Source: Kribbella sp. ALI-6-A (GTDB taxonomy: Bacteria; Actinomycetota; Actinomycetes; Propionibacteriales; Kribbellaceae). From it: a DNA stretch of 64,000 nucleotides. The DNA lies in assembly GCF_001984195.1 (NCBI RefSeq), contig NZ_MTQN01000011.1, positions 558,001 through 622,000 of the forward strand, in the 5' to 3' direction. The stretch's first letter is position 1, and each line of letters starts with the position of its first letter. The notes below the pieces were generated by a model. That model saw only the letters and a list, made by a program, of their open reading frames with translations. It had not been told where the DNA came from and did no database searches. A program made the translations under genes and the position numbers. This document shows positions 17,620-24,767 of the stretch, piece by piece.

Positions 17620-17816
17620 ATGACACCGAGACTCTAGCCGACCTGGCGCCCGCACCGATCGCCGATGCATCTGTTTCAAGCGCGTCGGCGCGTTGACCGT
17701 CGTTCGGCCCAGGTGTAGGCCGGGAAGGACAGCGGCTTGTCTGCGGACGCCCTCCCCGGCTCGCAGCAGCAGTCTCTTCAGCACAGGCCACCCGGCAGCC
17801 ACTGAAGGAGACAGTC
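17620..17816. other. Divergent intergenic region cobN / haloperoxidase-like gene
   Basis: About 200 bases with no coding evidence. It must hold the start of the cobN riboswitch transcript (minus) and the promoter of the gene at 17817 (plus). A GAAGGAG ribosome site lies at its right end. I see no clear operator. Confidence 0.5.
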
Positions 17817-19082
17817 ATGCGCCGCACCCACCAGCTTCCGGCGGTCCTGCTCGCAGCCGGCCTCGCCGCGTCGGTCCTGACCGCACCGGTCCAGGCGGCC
17901 GGTGAGACCCGTGCGGACCCGGCGGTGATCGTCGGCTGGAACACGATCGCCAGCCGCACCATCTTCACCGAGAACGCCACCCCGATCCCGGCCTCCCCGC
18001 TGTACTACGGCTTCGTCTCGCTGGCCGTGTACGACGCCGTGGTCGCGATCGAAGGCGGGTACGAGCCGTATCTGCGACAGCCCCGGGTGCACGGCCCGGC
18101 CTCCTCCGAAGCGGCGGCTGCGACCGCGGCGTACGAGGTGCTGCGATTCTACTTCCCAGCTTCGGCGAGCAACCTCGCGACAGACCATGCGGCCTCGCTG
18201 GACGCCGTGCCCGACGGCCGGGCGAAGGCGACCGGCATCGCCGTCGGACGGCACGCGGCGGAGAAGCTGATCCGCGCGCGGCACAACGACGGGAGAGGTG
18301 CGGCGATCGCGTTCACCCGGGCCCCGCGTACCGGAGTCTGGCGGCCGACGCCGGACGCGCTCGCGCCGATGGCCGTTCCCTGGCTCGGCTTCGTCCGCCC
18401 ACTCGCGCTGCACTCCCCGACCCAGCTCCGGCTCCCGGGACCGGATCCGGTCCGCTCGAAGGCCTACGCGCGTGACTTCGCCGAGGCGAAAGCCATGGGT
18501 TCGGCCACCGGTTCGAAGCGGACCGCGGCTCAGACCCAGACGGCGCTGTTCTGGAACGCCAACGCGGTGCTGCAGTACCAGGTGACGCTCGGCCAGGAGC
18601 TCGGCGCGCGCGGCTGGAACCTGGTGCGCACCGCCCGGGCCTTCGCGCTGCTCGGCATGGGTACGGCCGACTCGTTGATCGCCTGCTGGCGCGCCAAGTA
18701 CGACTACGGTTACTGGCGGCCGATCACCGCCATCCGGCTCGCCGGTGAGGACGGCAACCGTGCGACTCGGCCCGATCCGGCCTGGACCTCGCTGATCCCG
18801 GCGCCGCCGTACCCGGAGTACCCCAGCGGGCACGCCTGCGTCACCGGCGCCGCGACCGAGACGTTCGGCCACCTCTTCGGCAGGCGTTCGATCGACGTCG
18901 AGGTGTTTTCGTCGGTCACCGGGACGTCCCGGCAGTTCCGCACCGCCGCCGCGCTCGACGCCGAGACGCAGGACGCGCGCATCTGGCTCGGGATTCACTT
19001 CCGGCGGGCGATGACGGATGGCAACGAGCTCGGTCATCGCGCCGCCGCTTGGACGATCGCCCACGAACTGCGGCGACGTTGA
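17817..19082 (+). CDS. Secreted vanadium-dependent haloperoxidase / PAP2-superfamily protein
   Basis: A 421-residue exported protein. Residues 1-28 are a signal peptide (MRRTHQLPAVLLAAGLAASVLTAPVQAAG). The catalytic signature is present: KYDYGYWRPITAIR, YPSGHACVTGAATE and ARIWLGIHFRRAMTDG, matching the K-X6-RP / PSGH / R-X5-H pattern that binds phosphate or vanadate. Relatives oxidise halides or hydrolyse phosphate esters; which applies here cannot be decided. A GGAG ribosome site precedes the ATG. Probably monocistronic; it ends three bases from the convergent DUF3500 gene. Confidence 0.87.
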   Translation: MRRTHQLPAVLLAAGLAASVLTAPVQAAGETRADPAVIVGWNTIASRTIFTENATPIPASPLYYGFVSLAVYDAVVAIEGGYEPYLRQPRVHGPASSEAAAATAAYEVLRFYFPASASNLATDHAASLDAVPDGRAKATGIAVGRHAAEKLIRARHNDGRGAAIAFTRAPRTGVWRPTPDALAPMAVPWLGFVRPLALHSPTQLRLPGPDPVRSKAYARDFAEAKAMGSATGSKRTAAQTQTALFWNANAVLQYQVTLGQELGARGWNLVRTARAFALLGMGTADSLIACWRAKYDYGYWRPITAIRLAGEDGNRATRPDPAWTSLIPAPPYPEYPSGHACVTGAATETFGHLFGRRSIDVEVFSSVTGTSRQFRTAAALDAETQDARIWLGIHFRRAMTDGNELGHRAAAWTIAHELRRR

Positions 19083-19085
19083 TCC

Positions 19086-20051
19086 CTAGTGGCCGCCTGC
19101 TGAGTAGTGGGCGGCCAACAGGTCGGTGCCCCAGTCGTTGCGGAGGTCTCGCCAGACGGAGTGGATGTGGTTGGCGCCGGACTGGGTGTTGTCGTACTCG
19201 GCGAGGAAGGACGGGCCCGCGATCGAGTAGTAGTGACCGGCGCCGGGTTCGCTGGAACCGGCCCAGGCGAAGGTGAGGTGGTCGAGGCCCTGGTCGCGCA
19301 GGTCTGCCCAGGCGCGCTCGGCGGTCGGGGCGGCGGCGCGGCCGACGTACTGGTCGATCAGGCGGGTGAAGAGGTCGCGCTGGTCGCCGTCGAGGTCTCC
19401 GAAGGCAATGCCCCGGTGCAGGAGCGACGGGTCGGCGACGGGATCGTGGCGGGTGAGGATGTCGTCGGGAGCGTCGGGAGAGACCAGGGCGACCTCACGC
19501 TGGGCCGGCTCCAACGCGTGCAGGAGCTGGAAGCCGAGGTCCTGCTCGGCGGCGAGGAACCGGCGGCCGGCGTACGGGCCCTCGCGGACCTCGGCTGGAT
19601 TGGAGCCGATGAAGTTCGGGACGAAGACGAGCCGGCCGTCGACGACCGTGACGTGCACGGCCAGGTGGTGACCGTTGAGGCGCCAGGCCCACGGGTCCGT
19701 GCCGGACGGGTCGCCGAGGATGCGGAGGAAGTAGCGTTCGCCGACGACGGTGCCCTGCCACCCGCCGGTCGCGCCGACGTCCGGCAGGTCTCGCAGGATG
19801 ATCTCGGCGGCCATTACCGCGAGCGCGTCGCCCACACCGCGTTCGCTGCAGGCCAGCTCGAGCAGCTGGTGCACGTACTGCTCCTGGTCAGCAGTCAGTT
19901 CCGCCAGTGTCAGACCGGGCCGGTCGCCCGGCAAGTAGGTCCACTCACGATGGTCCGGAGTGTCGAACGGCGCCGTCGCCTTCGCGCGCTGGTCCGGAGT
20001 CAGTGCCGCCAGCAACTGCCGCGCGGCCTCGCGGGTCTGGTCTACAACCAT
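19086..20051 (-). CDS. DUF3500 domain protein
   Basis: A 321-residue protein matching DUF3500 across its length: TREAARQLLAALTPDQRAKATAPFD near the start, GWQGTVVGERYFLRILGDPS, WAWRLNGHHLAVHVTVVDGRLVFVPNFIGSNPAEV in the middle and HDPVADPSLLHRGIAFGDL. No signal peptide, so probably cytoplasmic. The family has no established activity. ATG at 20051 has a weak upstream site. It overlaps the end of the phosphatase gene by 10 bases, suggesting an operon cobD-phosphatase-DUF3500. Confidence 0.85.
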   Translation of the reverse strand: MVVDQTREAARQLLAALTPDQRAKATAPFDTPDHREWTYLPGDRPGLTLAELTADQEQYVHQLLELACSERGVGDALAVMAAEIILRDLPDVGATGGWQGTVVGERYFLRILGDPSGTDPWAWRLNGHHLAVHVTVVDGRLVFVPNFIGSNPAEVREGPYAGRRFLAAEQDLGFQLLHALEPAQREVALVSPDAPDDILTRHDPVADPSLLHRGIAFGDLDGDQRDLFTRLIDQYVGRAAAPTAERAWADLRDQGLDHLTFAWAGSSEPGAGHYYSIAGPSFLAEYDNTQSGANHIHSVWRDLRNDWGTDLLAAHYSAGGH

Positions 20052-20722
20052 GCCGAACGCTCCCGTTCCGTCGGTTCGTGTTCCGTCCACTGCTCGAACG
20101 GCCGGTCCAGCTTGTACCGGAAGTTCGGCTGGCGCAGCAGCACGCGCGTCTCGGCGTTGGCGGGGTTGCGCAGCGTCTCGAAGAACTTTACCGACCAGTG
20201 GAACCAGCGCATGCAGAACAGCCGCATGGTCAGTCCGTGCGACACCAGCAGCACGTTGCGCGGCGAGTCCGGCGTGTCGAAGTCGCGGTGCATCGTCTCC
20301 AGGAAGCTGGACACCCGGTCGTACACGTCCGAGCCGGACTCGCCGTGGGTGAACCGGTAGAAGAAGTGCCCGTAGGAGTCGCGCAGCTTCTCCTGCCGCT
20401 CGATGTCCTCGGTGTCCTGGAAGTTCGCCCAGTCCTGCTCGCGCAGCCGCGGCTCCTCCCGGGCGAGGCCGATCAGGTCGTCGATGCCGAGCGAGTCCAG
20501 TGTCTGCAGGGTCCGCAGGTACGGCGAGACGTAGACCCGCACCGGCTCGCCCTCGAACAGCGTGCGCAGGTACTTGCCCGCCTCGGCCGCCTGCTCGTGC
20601 CCGTGCGGCGTCAGCGGTACGGAGTGGTCGGGCAGCGTCTCGTAGATCGACTTGTCCAGGTTCGCGACCGACTCGCCGTGCCGGATCAGCGCGATCCGCA
20701 GCGGCCGCTGGCTCAGGTTCAT
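20042..20722 (-). CDS. Histidine phosphatase family protein (phosphoglycerate-mutase-like)
   Basis: A 226-residue branch-1 histidine phosphatase. The catalytic LIRHGESVANLD motif is at residues 12-23, with LTPHGHEQAAEAGKYL, YVSPYLRTLQTLD and a late VSHGLTMRLF histidine. Its ATG overlaps the cobD stop (ATGA). That position suggests a CobC-like role (dephosphorylating alpha-ribazole phosphate), but the sequence resembles general phosphatases of this clan as much, so substrate is open. Confidence 0.85.
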   Translation of the reverse strand: MNLSQRPLRIALIRHGESVANLDKSIYETLPDHSVPLTPHGHEQAAEAGKYLRTLFEGEPVRVYVSPYLRTLQTLDSLGIDDLIGLAREEPRLREQDWANFQDTEDIERQEKLRDSYGHFFYRFTHGESGSDVYDRVSSFLETMHRDFDTPDSPRNVLLVSHGLTMRLFCMRWFHWSVKFFETLRNPANAETRVLLRQPNFRYKLDRPFEQWTEHEPTERERSAWL

Positions 20723-21675
20723 CAAGCTCCCCACCTCGTCCCGGACCGCATTTGGCGGGGGCGGGTGATGAGGAGGGCGGCGGTTGCGGCGAGGGCCGCC
20801 GAGGCGTACGCGACTCGCCGGGCCAGGACCGCGGTACGCCGTACGTCGGTGACCCCGGGCCGGAGCCCGTCGCCGAGTGTGCCGCGGTCCTCGACCTCGG
20901 CGCCGTACGTGTTGGTCCCACCGAGCCGCAGGTCGAGCGCGCCCGCGAACGACGCCTCGACCGGTCCCGCGTTCGGGCTCGGATGCCGGCCGGCGTCCCG
21001 CTGCCAGATCCGCCACACCTCGCGCGGCCTTCCCGACGTCAGCCCGGTCAGCACCGCGCAGACCCGCGCCGGCAGCAGGTTGACCAGATCGTCGAACCGC
21101 GCCGAGGCCCAGCCGAAGTTGCGATAGCGAGCCGACTTGTAGCCGACCATCGCGTCCAGCGTGTTCGCCGCCCGGTAACCCACCAGCCCTGGTACGCCGA
21201 ACAGCCCGCCCCACACCAGCGGCGCCACCGTCGCGTCCGAGGTGTTCTCCGCGATCGACTCCACCGTCGCCCGCGCCAGCTCGTCGGCGTCCAAGTCGGT
21301 GGCATCGCGGCTGCACAGATGACTCAACCGCTCGCGAGCCTCCGGCAGGTTCTTGGCCTCCAGCAGCCCGGACATCACCGACGCCTCGCGCTCCAGACTC
21401 CGGCCGCCGAGCACGGCCCAGGTCGCGGCCGCCGTCACCAGCGTCCGAGCGACCGGCCGGTCCTTGGTCAGCCGCTCGGCGACGACGCCGGCCGCCGTGG
21501 CCGACGCCACCAGCACCGCCGCGTACGCCGTACCGGCTGCGCGCGAGTCGGCGTACGTGGCACGCTCGAGGCGGGACGCGAGCCGGCCGAAGCCGGCGAC
21601 CGGGTGGTAGCGGCGCGGGTCGCCGAGGAGGCGGTCGGCGGCGAAGCCGAGGATCAGGCCGAGTGCTCTGGACAC
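20722..21675 (-). CDS. cobD: Cobalamin biosynthesis protein CobD/CbiB
   Basis: A 317-residue polytopic membrane protein. Hallmarks are LGFAADRLLGDPRRYHPVAGFGRL at the start, RDATDLDADELARATVESIAENTSDATVAPLVWGGLFG in the middle and GYRAANTLDAMVGYKSARYRNFGWASARFDDLVNLLPAR. CobD condenses adenosylcobyric acid with an aminopropanol donor to give adenosylcobinamide. GTG at 21675 was chosen from family length; no ribosome site is evident, and an ATG 20 codons upstream is an alternative. No cobalamin riboswitch is visible before it, unlike the main cob units. Confidence 0.9.
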   Translation of the reverse strand: MSRALGLILGFAADRLLGDPRRYHPVAGFGRLASRLERATYADSRAAGTAYAAVLVASATAAGVVAERLTKDRPVARTLVTAAATWAVLGGRSLEREASVMSGLLEAKNLPEARERLSHLCSRDATDLDADELARATVESIAENTSDATVAPLVWGGLFGVPGLVGYRAANTLDAMVGYKSARYRNFGWASARFDDLVNLLPARVCAVLTGLTSGRPREVWRIWQRDAGRHPSPNAGPVEASFAGALDLRLGGTNTYGAEVEDRGTLGDGLRPGVTDVRRTAVLARRVAYASAALAATAALLITRPRQMRSGTRWGA

Positions 21676-21752
21676 GGGTGCAGTCTGCCAGGCAGTCCCA
21701 GTCCGCAAGCCCGCTACATCAGATTGGGTCAGCATGTGGAAAAGTAACCATC

Positions 21753-22565
21753 ATGGCTATTGCTGACCTGCTGGGCGAAGTGGGCGGTCGAGGCGCGTTC
21801 GGCGTCTGGCTCGGCCGGCTCGACGGCGCCGCGGTGTTCACTCACGACGCGGACCGTCCGCACTACTCCGCCAGCACGATGAAACTGCCGGTAGCAATGG
21901 CGATGCTACGCAAGGTCGACGCGGGTGAGCTCGCCCTGGACCAGCCGGTGACCGTGCACAACGACTTCGCCTCGGCGGCCGGTGGGCGGTTCGGAGTGAA
22001 CCGGGCCGAGGACGAGGCGCCGGCCACCTGGACGAAGCTCGGCGAGCAGGTCACGGTGGACTGGCTCGCGACCGAGATGATCACCCGGTCCAGCAACCTG
22101 GCGACCGATCTGGTGCTGGAACAGGTCGGCGTCGACGCGGCGAACGCGATCCTCCTCCAGTACGCCGGGGACGCGAGCGCGATCCGGCGCGGCATCGACG
22201 ACGTGGCCGCGCAGGCGGCGGGAATCAGCAACCTGATGACCCCGGCCGGTCTGGCCGCCGTACTGGTTGCTGCTGGCAATGATGACGGGGCCTCGGGCAA
22301 GTACCTTCGCGACCTGCTGGCCGCGAACGAGTGGAACGGGGAGATCCCGGCCGGCGTCCCGGCCGGCACCCGGGTCGAGCACAAGAACGGCTGGGACGTG
22401 CGGATCCGGCACGACGGCGGCATCGTCCGCCCGGCCGACGCCGAACCCTTCGTCCTGGCCGTCTGTACGACGTCCGAGCTGGCCGACCCCGACGCGCAGA
22501 AGCTGATCGCCGCGATCGCCGGCGAAGCCTGGGCCCACCGGCACGACCTGGAGGCGGTGCGCTGA
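21753..22565 (+). CDS. Class A beta-lactamase-like serine hydrolase
   Basis: A 270-residue protein of the class A beta-lactamase/DD-peptidase fold. The SxxK motif is S41-T-M-K44, the SxN motif is S112-S113-N114 (RSSNLATDL), and HKNGW stands in the KTG position. No signal peptide is visible, so it is probably cytoplasmic and unlikely to give beta-lactam resistance. It overlaps the epimerase gene by one base (TGATG), suggesting a role in degrading or sensing peptidoglycan peptides. The ATG has only a weak GGAAAA upstream. Confidence 0.83.
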   Translation: MAIADLLGEVGGRGAFGVWLGRLDGAAVFTHDADRPHYSASTMKLPVAMAMLRKVDAGELALDQPVTVHNDFASAAGGRFGVNRAEDEAPATWTKLGEQVTVDWLATEMITRSSNLATDLVLEQVGVDAANAILLQYAGDASAIRRGIDDVAAQAAGISNLMTPAGLAAVLVAAGNDDGASGKYLRDLLAANEWNGEIPAGVPAGTRVEHKNGWDVRIRHDGGIVRPADAEPFVLAVCTTSELADPDAQKLIAAIAGEAWAHRHDLEAVR

Positions 22566-23632
22566 TGAAGATCTCCACCCACCTGGTCTCGGCTCCGCTG
22601 CACACGCCCTTCGTGACGGCACTGCGGACCGCGACCCACGCCGACTCGTTGCTGGTCTCGATCAGCGACGGTGAGCACACCGGCTGGGGCGAGGCCCCGC
22701 AGGTCTGGAAGGTGACCGGCGACTCACTGGCCGGCGCGCAGGCCTGCGTCGAAGGCCCGATCACCACGGCGCTCGACGGACTCGGACCGGACGACCTGAC
22801 CGAGGCGTTGCGTCGTCTGCAGGGCGCGGCGCAAGGCAACTTCGGTGCGAAGGCCGCGGTCGACGTCGCGCTGCACGACCTGGCGGCGCGCCGGGTCGGG
22901 CGGACGCTGCAGGGCTTCCTCGGCTCGACCCGGACGACGGTCGAGACCGACGTGACGTTGTCGGCCGGCGACGCCGACGCGCTGGTCCAGGCCGCGACCG
23001 ATCGGCTGCGCGACGGGTTCGGCGTACTGAAGGTGAAGGTCGGGACGGGTGACGCGGCCGCCGACTTCGAGCGGGTCCGCCGGGTGCGTGAGGCCGTCGG
23101 ACCCGAGCCGCGGATCCGCCTGGACGCGAACCAGGGCTGGAACCGTCGCGACGCCGTCACCGCGATCCGCGCGCTGGAGGACGCCGGCTGCGCGATCGAA
23201 CTGGTCGAGCAGCCAGTTGCCGCCGCCGACCTGGACGCGATGGCCTGGATCACCGACCGGGTCAGTACGCCAATCCTGGCCGACGAGAGCGTGTACGGCG
23301 TCCGGGATCTGGTGAACGTGATCCGGTACGGCGCGGCTGACCTGGTCAACGTGAAGCTGGCCAAGTGCGGCGGTCTCGGGCCGGCCCGGACGCTGCTGGA
23401 ACTCGCCCGTGCGCACGGGCTCGGCGCCATCGTCGGCTCGATGATGGAAAGCCACGTCGGCGTCGGCGCGGCGGCCGCCCTGGTCGCTGCGTACCCGACG
23501 ACGGCGGTGAACGATCTCGACGCGGCCTGGTGGCTGAAACAGGCGCCGGTCGAGGGCGGGATCAGCTACGAAGGGTCCACCATCCACTTGCCCACGACTC
23601 CTGGGCTCGGCGTGACAGGCTTGATCGCATGA
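22565..23632 (+). CDS. Dipeptide epimerase (L-Ala-D/L-Glu epimerase type)
   Basis: A 355-residue enolase-superfamily enzyme. Catalytic lysines are in LKVKVG (K156, K158) and NVKLAK (K264). Metal ligands are D187 (LDANQGW), E215 (ELVEQP) and D240 (LADES). Spacing matches B. subtilis YkfB with a constant four-residue offset. It interconverts L-Ala-D-Glu and L-Ala-L-Glu so that murein peptides can be catabolised. Start and stop overlap both neighbours, so the three genes form one unit. Substrate is inferred from context and motifs. Confidence 0.9.
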   Translation: MKISTHLVSAPLHTPFVTALRTATHADSLLVSISDGEHTGWGEAPQVWKVTGDSLAGAQACVEGPITTALDGLGPDDLTEALRRLQGAAQGNFGAKAAVDVALHDLAARRVGRTLQGFLGSTRTTVETDVTLSAGDADALVQAATDRLRDGFGVLKVKVGTGDAAADFERVRRVREAVGPEPRIRLDANQGWNRRDAVTAIRALEDAGCAIELVEQPVAAADLDAMAWITDRVSTPILADESVYGVRDLVNVIRYGAADLVNVKLAKCGGLGPARTLLELARAHGLGAIVGSMMESHVGVGAAAALVAAYPTTAVNDLDAAWWLKQAPVEGGISYEGSTIHLPTTPGLGVTGLIA

Positions 23633-24555
23633 AGGTAGTAGCCGCCAAGGTCCCGGTCAGCACCGTGTGGACCTCCCCCGAAGCCCCGCGCGACATCGAC
23701 GCCCCGGCCGTCGCCGCCGTACCGGACGTCGCCGCGTGGACCAAGTCGATGGACACCGAGACCCGCCTCGGCCTGCACGGCCGGACCCTCACCCAGCTGC
23801 TGTACGGCGAACCGGTGATCGTCCGCTCCGAGCGGGACGGCTGGTCCGAGATCGTCGCGCCGTGGCAGCCGTCGTCGGCCGACGAGCTCGGTTATCCCGG
23901 TTGGGTCCCATCGGCGCATCTGGGTGAGCTGCCGAGCTCGGCCACGGCGCCGGTCGCCGTCACTGTTCCGGTCGCCACGCTGACGGCCGAGCCGGGAACT
24001 GCCCGCTCCGGCTCGATTGGCCTCGACTCGCCGGGCACTGGCGCCGACGCTGCGGGCGCCGGCGCGCTGGCCGAGCTCTCGTTCGGCACGGTGCTGTCCT
24101 CGGTCGAGCACGTCGACGGCTTCACCCGCGTCGCGCTTCCCGACGGCGCCCTCGGCTGGCTCGCCGACAACGCCCTCCGGGACGTGGACACCCCGGCCAC
24201 CACGGAGGAGCGGCTGCGGCTGGGATCGCTGTTCCTGGGACTCGAGTACCTGTGGGGCGGCACCTCGACGTACGGGCTGGACTGCTCGGGGCTGATCCAC
24301 GCCGTGAGCCGCGTGCTCGGTCAGCGGATCCCCCGCGACGCGCACGACCAGGCGGACGCGCTGGAGTCGGTGCCGATCGACGAGGCGAAGCCGGGTGACC
24401 TGTACTTCTTCGGCCGCCCGGGCCGGCAGATCCACCACGTCGGCTTCGTGTCCCCCGAAGGCATGCTGCACGCCTCGGAAACCGGCAAGCGCCTGGAGAA
24501 CCAGCCGCTGCTGCCGGAACGCCACGAAACCCTGGTCGCCGCGGCCCGCCTCTGA
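23629..24555 (+). CDS. NlpC/P60-family gamma-D-glutamyl-diamino acid endopeptidase (YkfC-like)
   Basis: A 308-residue protein. Two SH3b-like regions (about 15-100 and 110-185) precede an NlpC/P60 domain: the cysteine in YGLDCSGLIHAVSRVLG (near residue 219) and the histidine in IHHVGFVSPEGMLHAS (near 269). No signal peptide. YkfC cleaves gamma-D-Glu-mDAP bonds of recycled murein peptides, fitting the epimerase encoded just before. ATG overlaps the epimerase stop (ATGA). Confidence 0.9.
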   Translation: MKVVAAKVPVSTVWTSPEAPRDIDAPAVAAVPDVAAWTKSMDTETRLGLHGRTLTQLLYGEPVIVRSERDGWSEIVAPWQPSSADELGYPGWVPSAHLGELPSSATAPVAVTVPVATLTAEPGTARSGSIGLDSPGTGADAAGAGALAELSFGTVLSSVEHVDGFTRVALPDGALGWLADNALRDVDTPATTEERLRLGSLFLGLEYLWGGTSTYGLDCSGLIHAVSRVLGQRIPRDAHDQADALESVPIDEAKPGDLYFFGRPGRQIHHVGFVSPEGMLHASETGKRLENQPLLPERHETLVAAARL

Positions 24556-24767
24556 CCACGCAAACCACTCGGGCGGCGACCCTTCGAGAACGCTGTCGCG
24601 CACCCCTGTCCGCCACCGCCCGACACTGCTAGCGTCATTGCTGCGCCTGGGGGGCGCTGGGGAGGGGGCATCGAGCCACCGGCGTGATTGGTCGCTGACG
24701 CGGTGGGGAGCCAGGGCGAAACCGGCCTGCCCAGTTTGCCGAGTACTGGTCAAACTGGAGGTCTGCC
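24556..24767 (+). promoter_or_regulatory. Structured 5' leader of the beta-propeller gene
   Basis: About 210 bases without a gene. A possible -10 (TAGCGT) sits near 24630. The following leader is rich in pairing: CCACCG with CGGTGG around a central loop, and CAGTTTG (24732-24738) with CAAACTG (24751-24757), whose 3' arm abuts the GGAGG ribosome site at 24757-24761. It could be a regulatory RNA, but I could not match a known class. Confidence 0.4.

Noticed and set aside
21753..22565. Antibiotic-resistance beta-lactamase
   Set aside because: SxxK and SxN motifs are present but there is no signal peptide, the KTG box is altered, and the gene sits in a murein-recycling operon.
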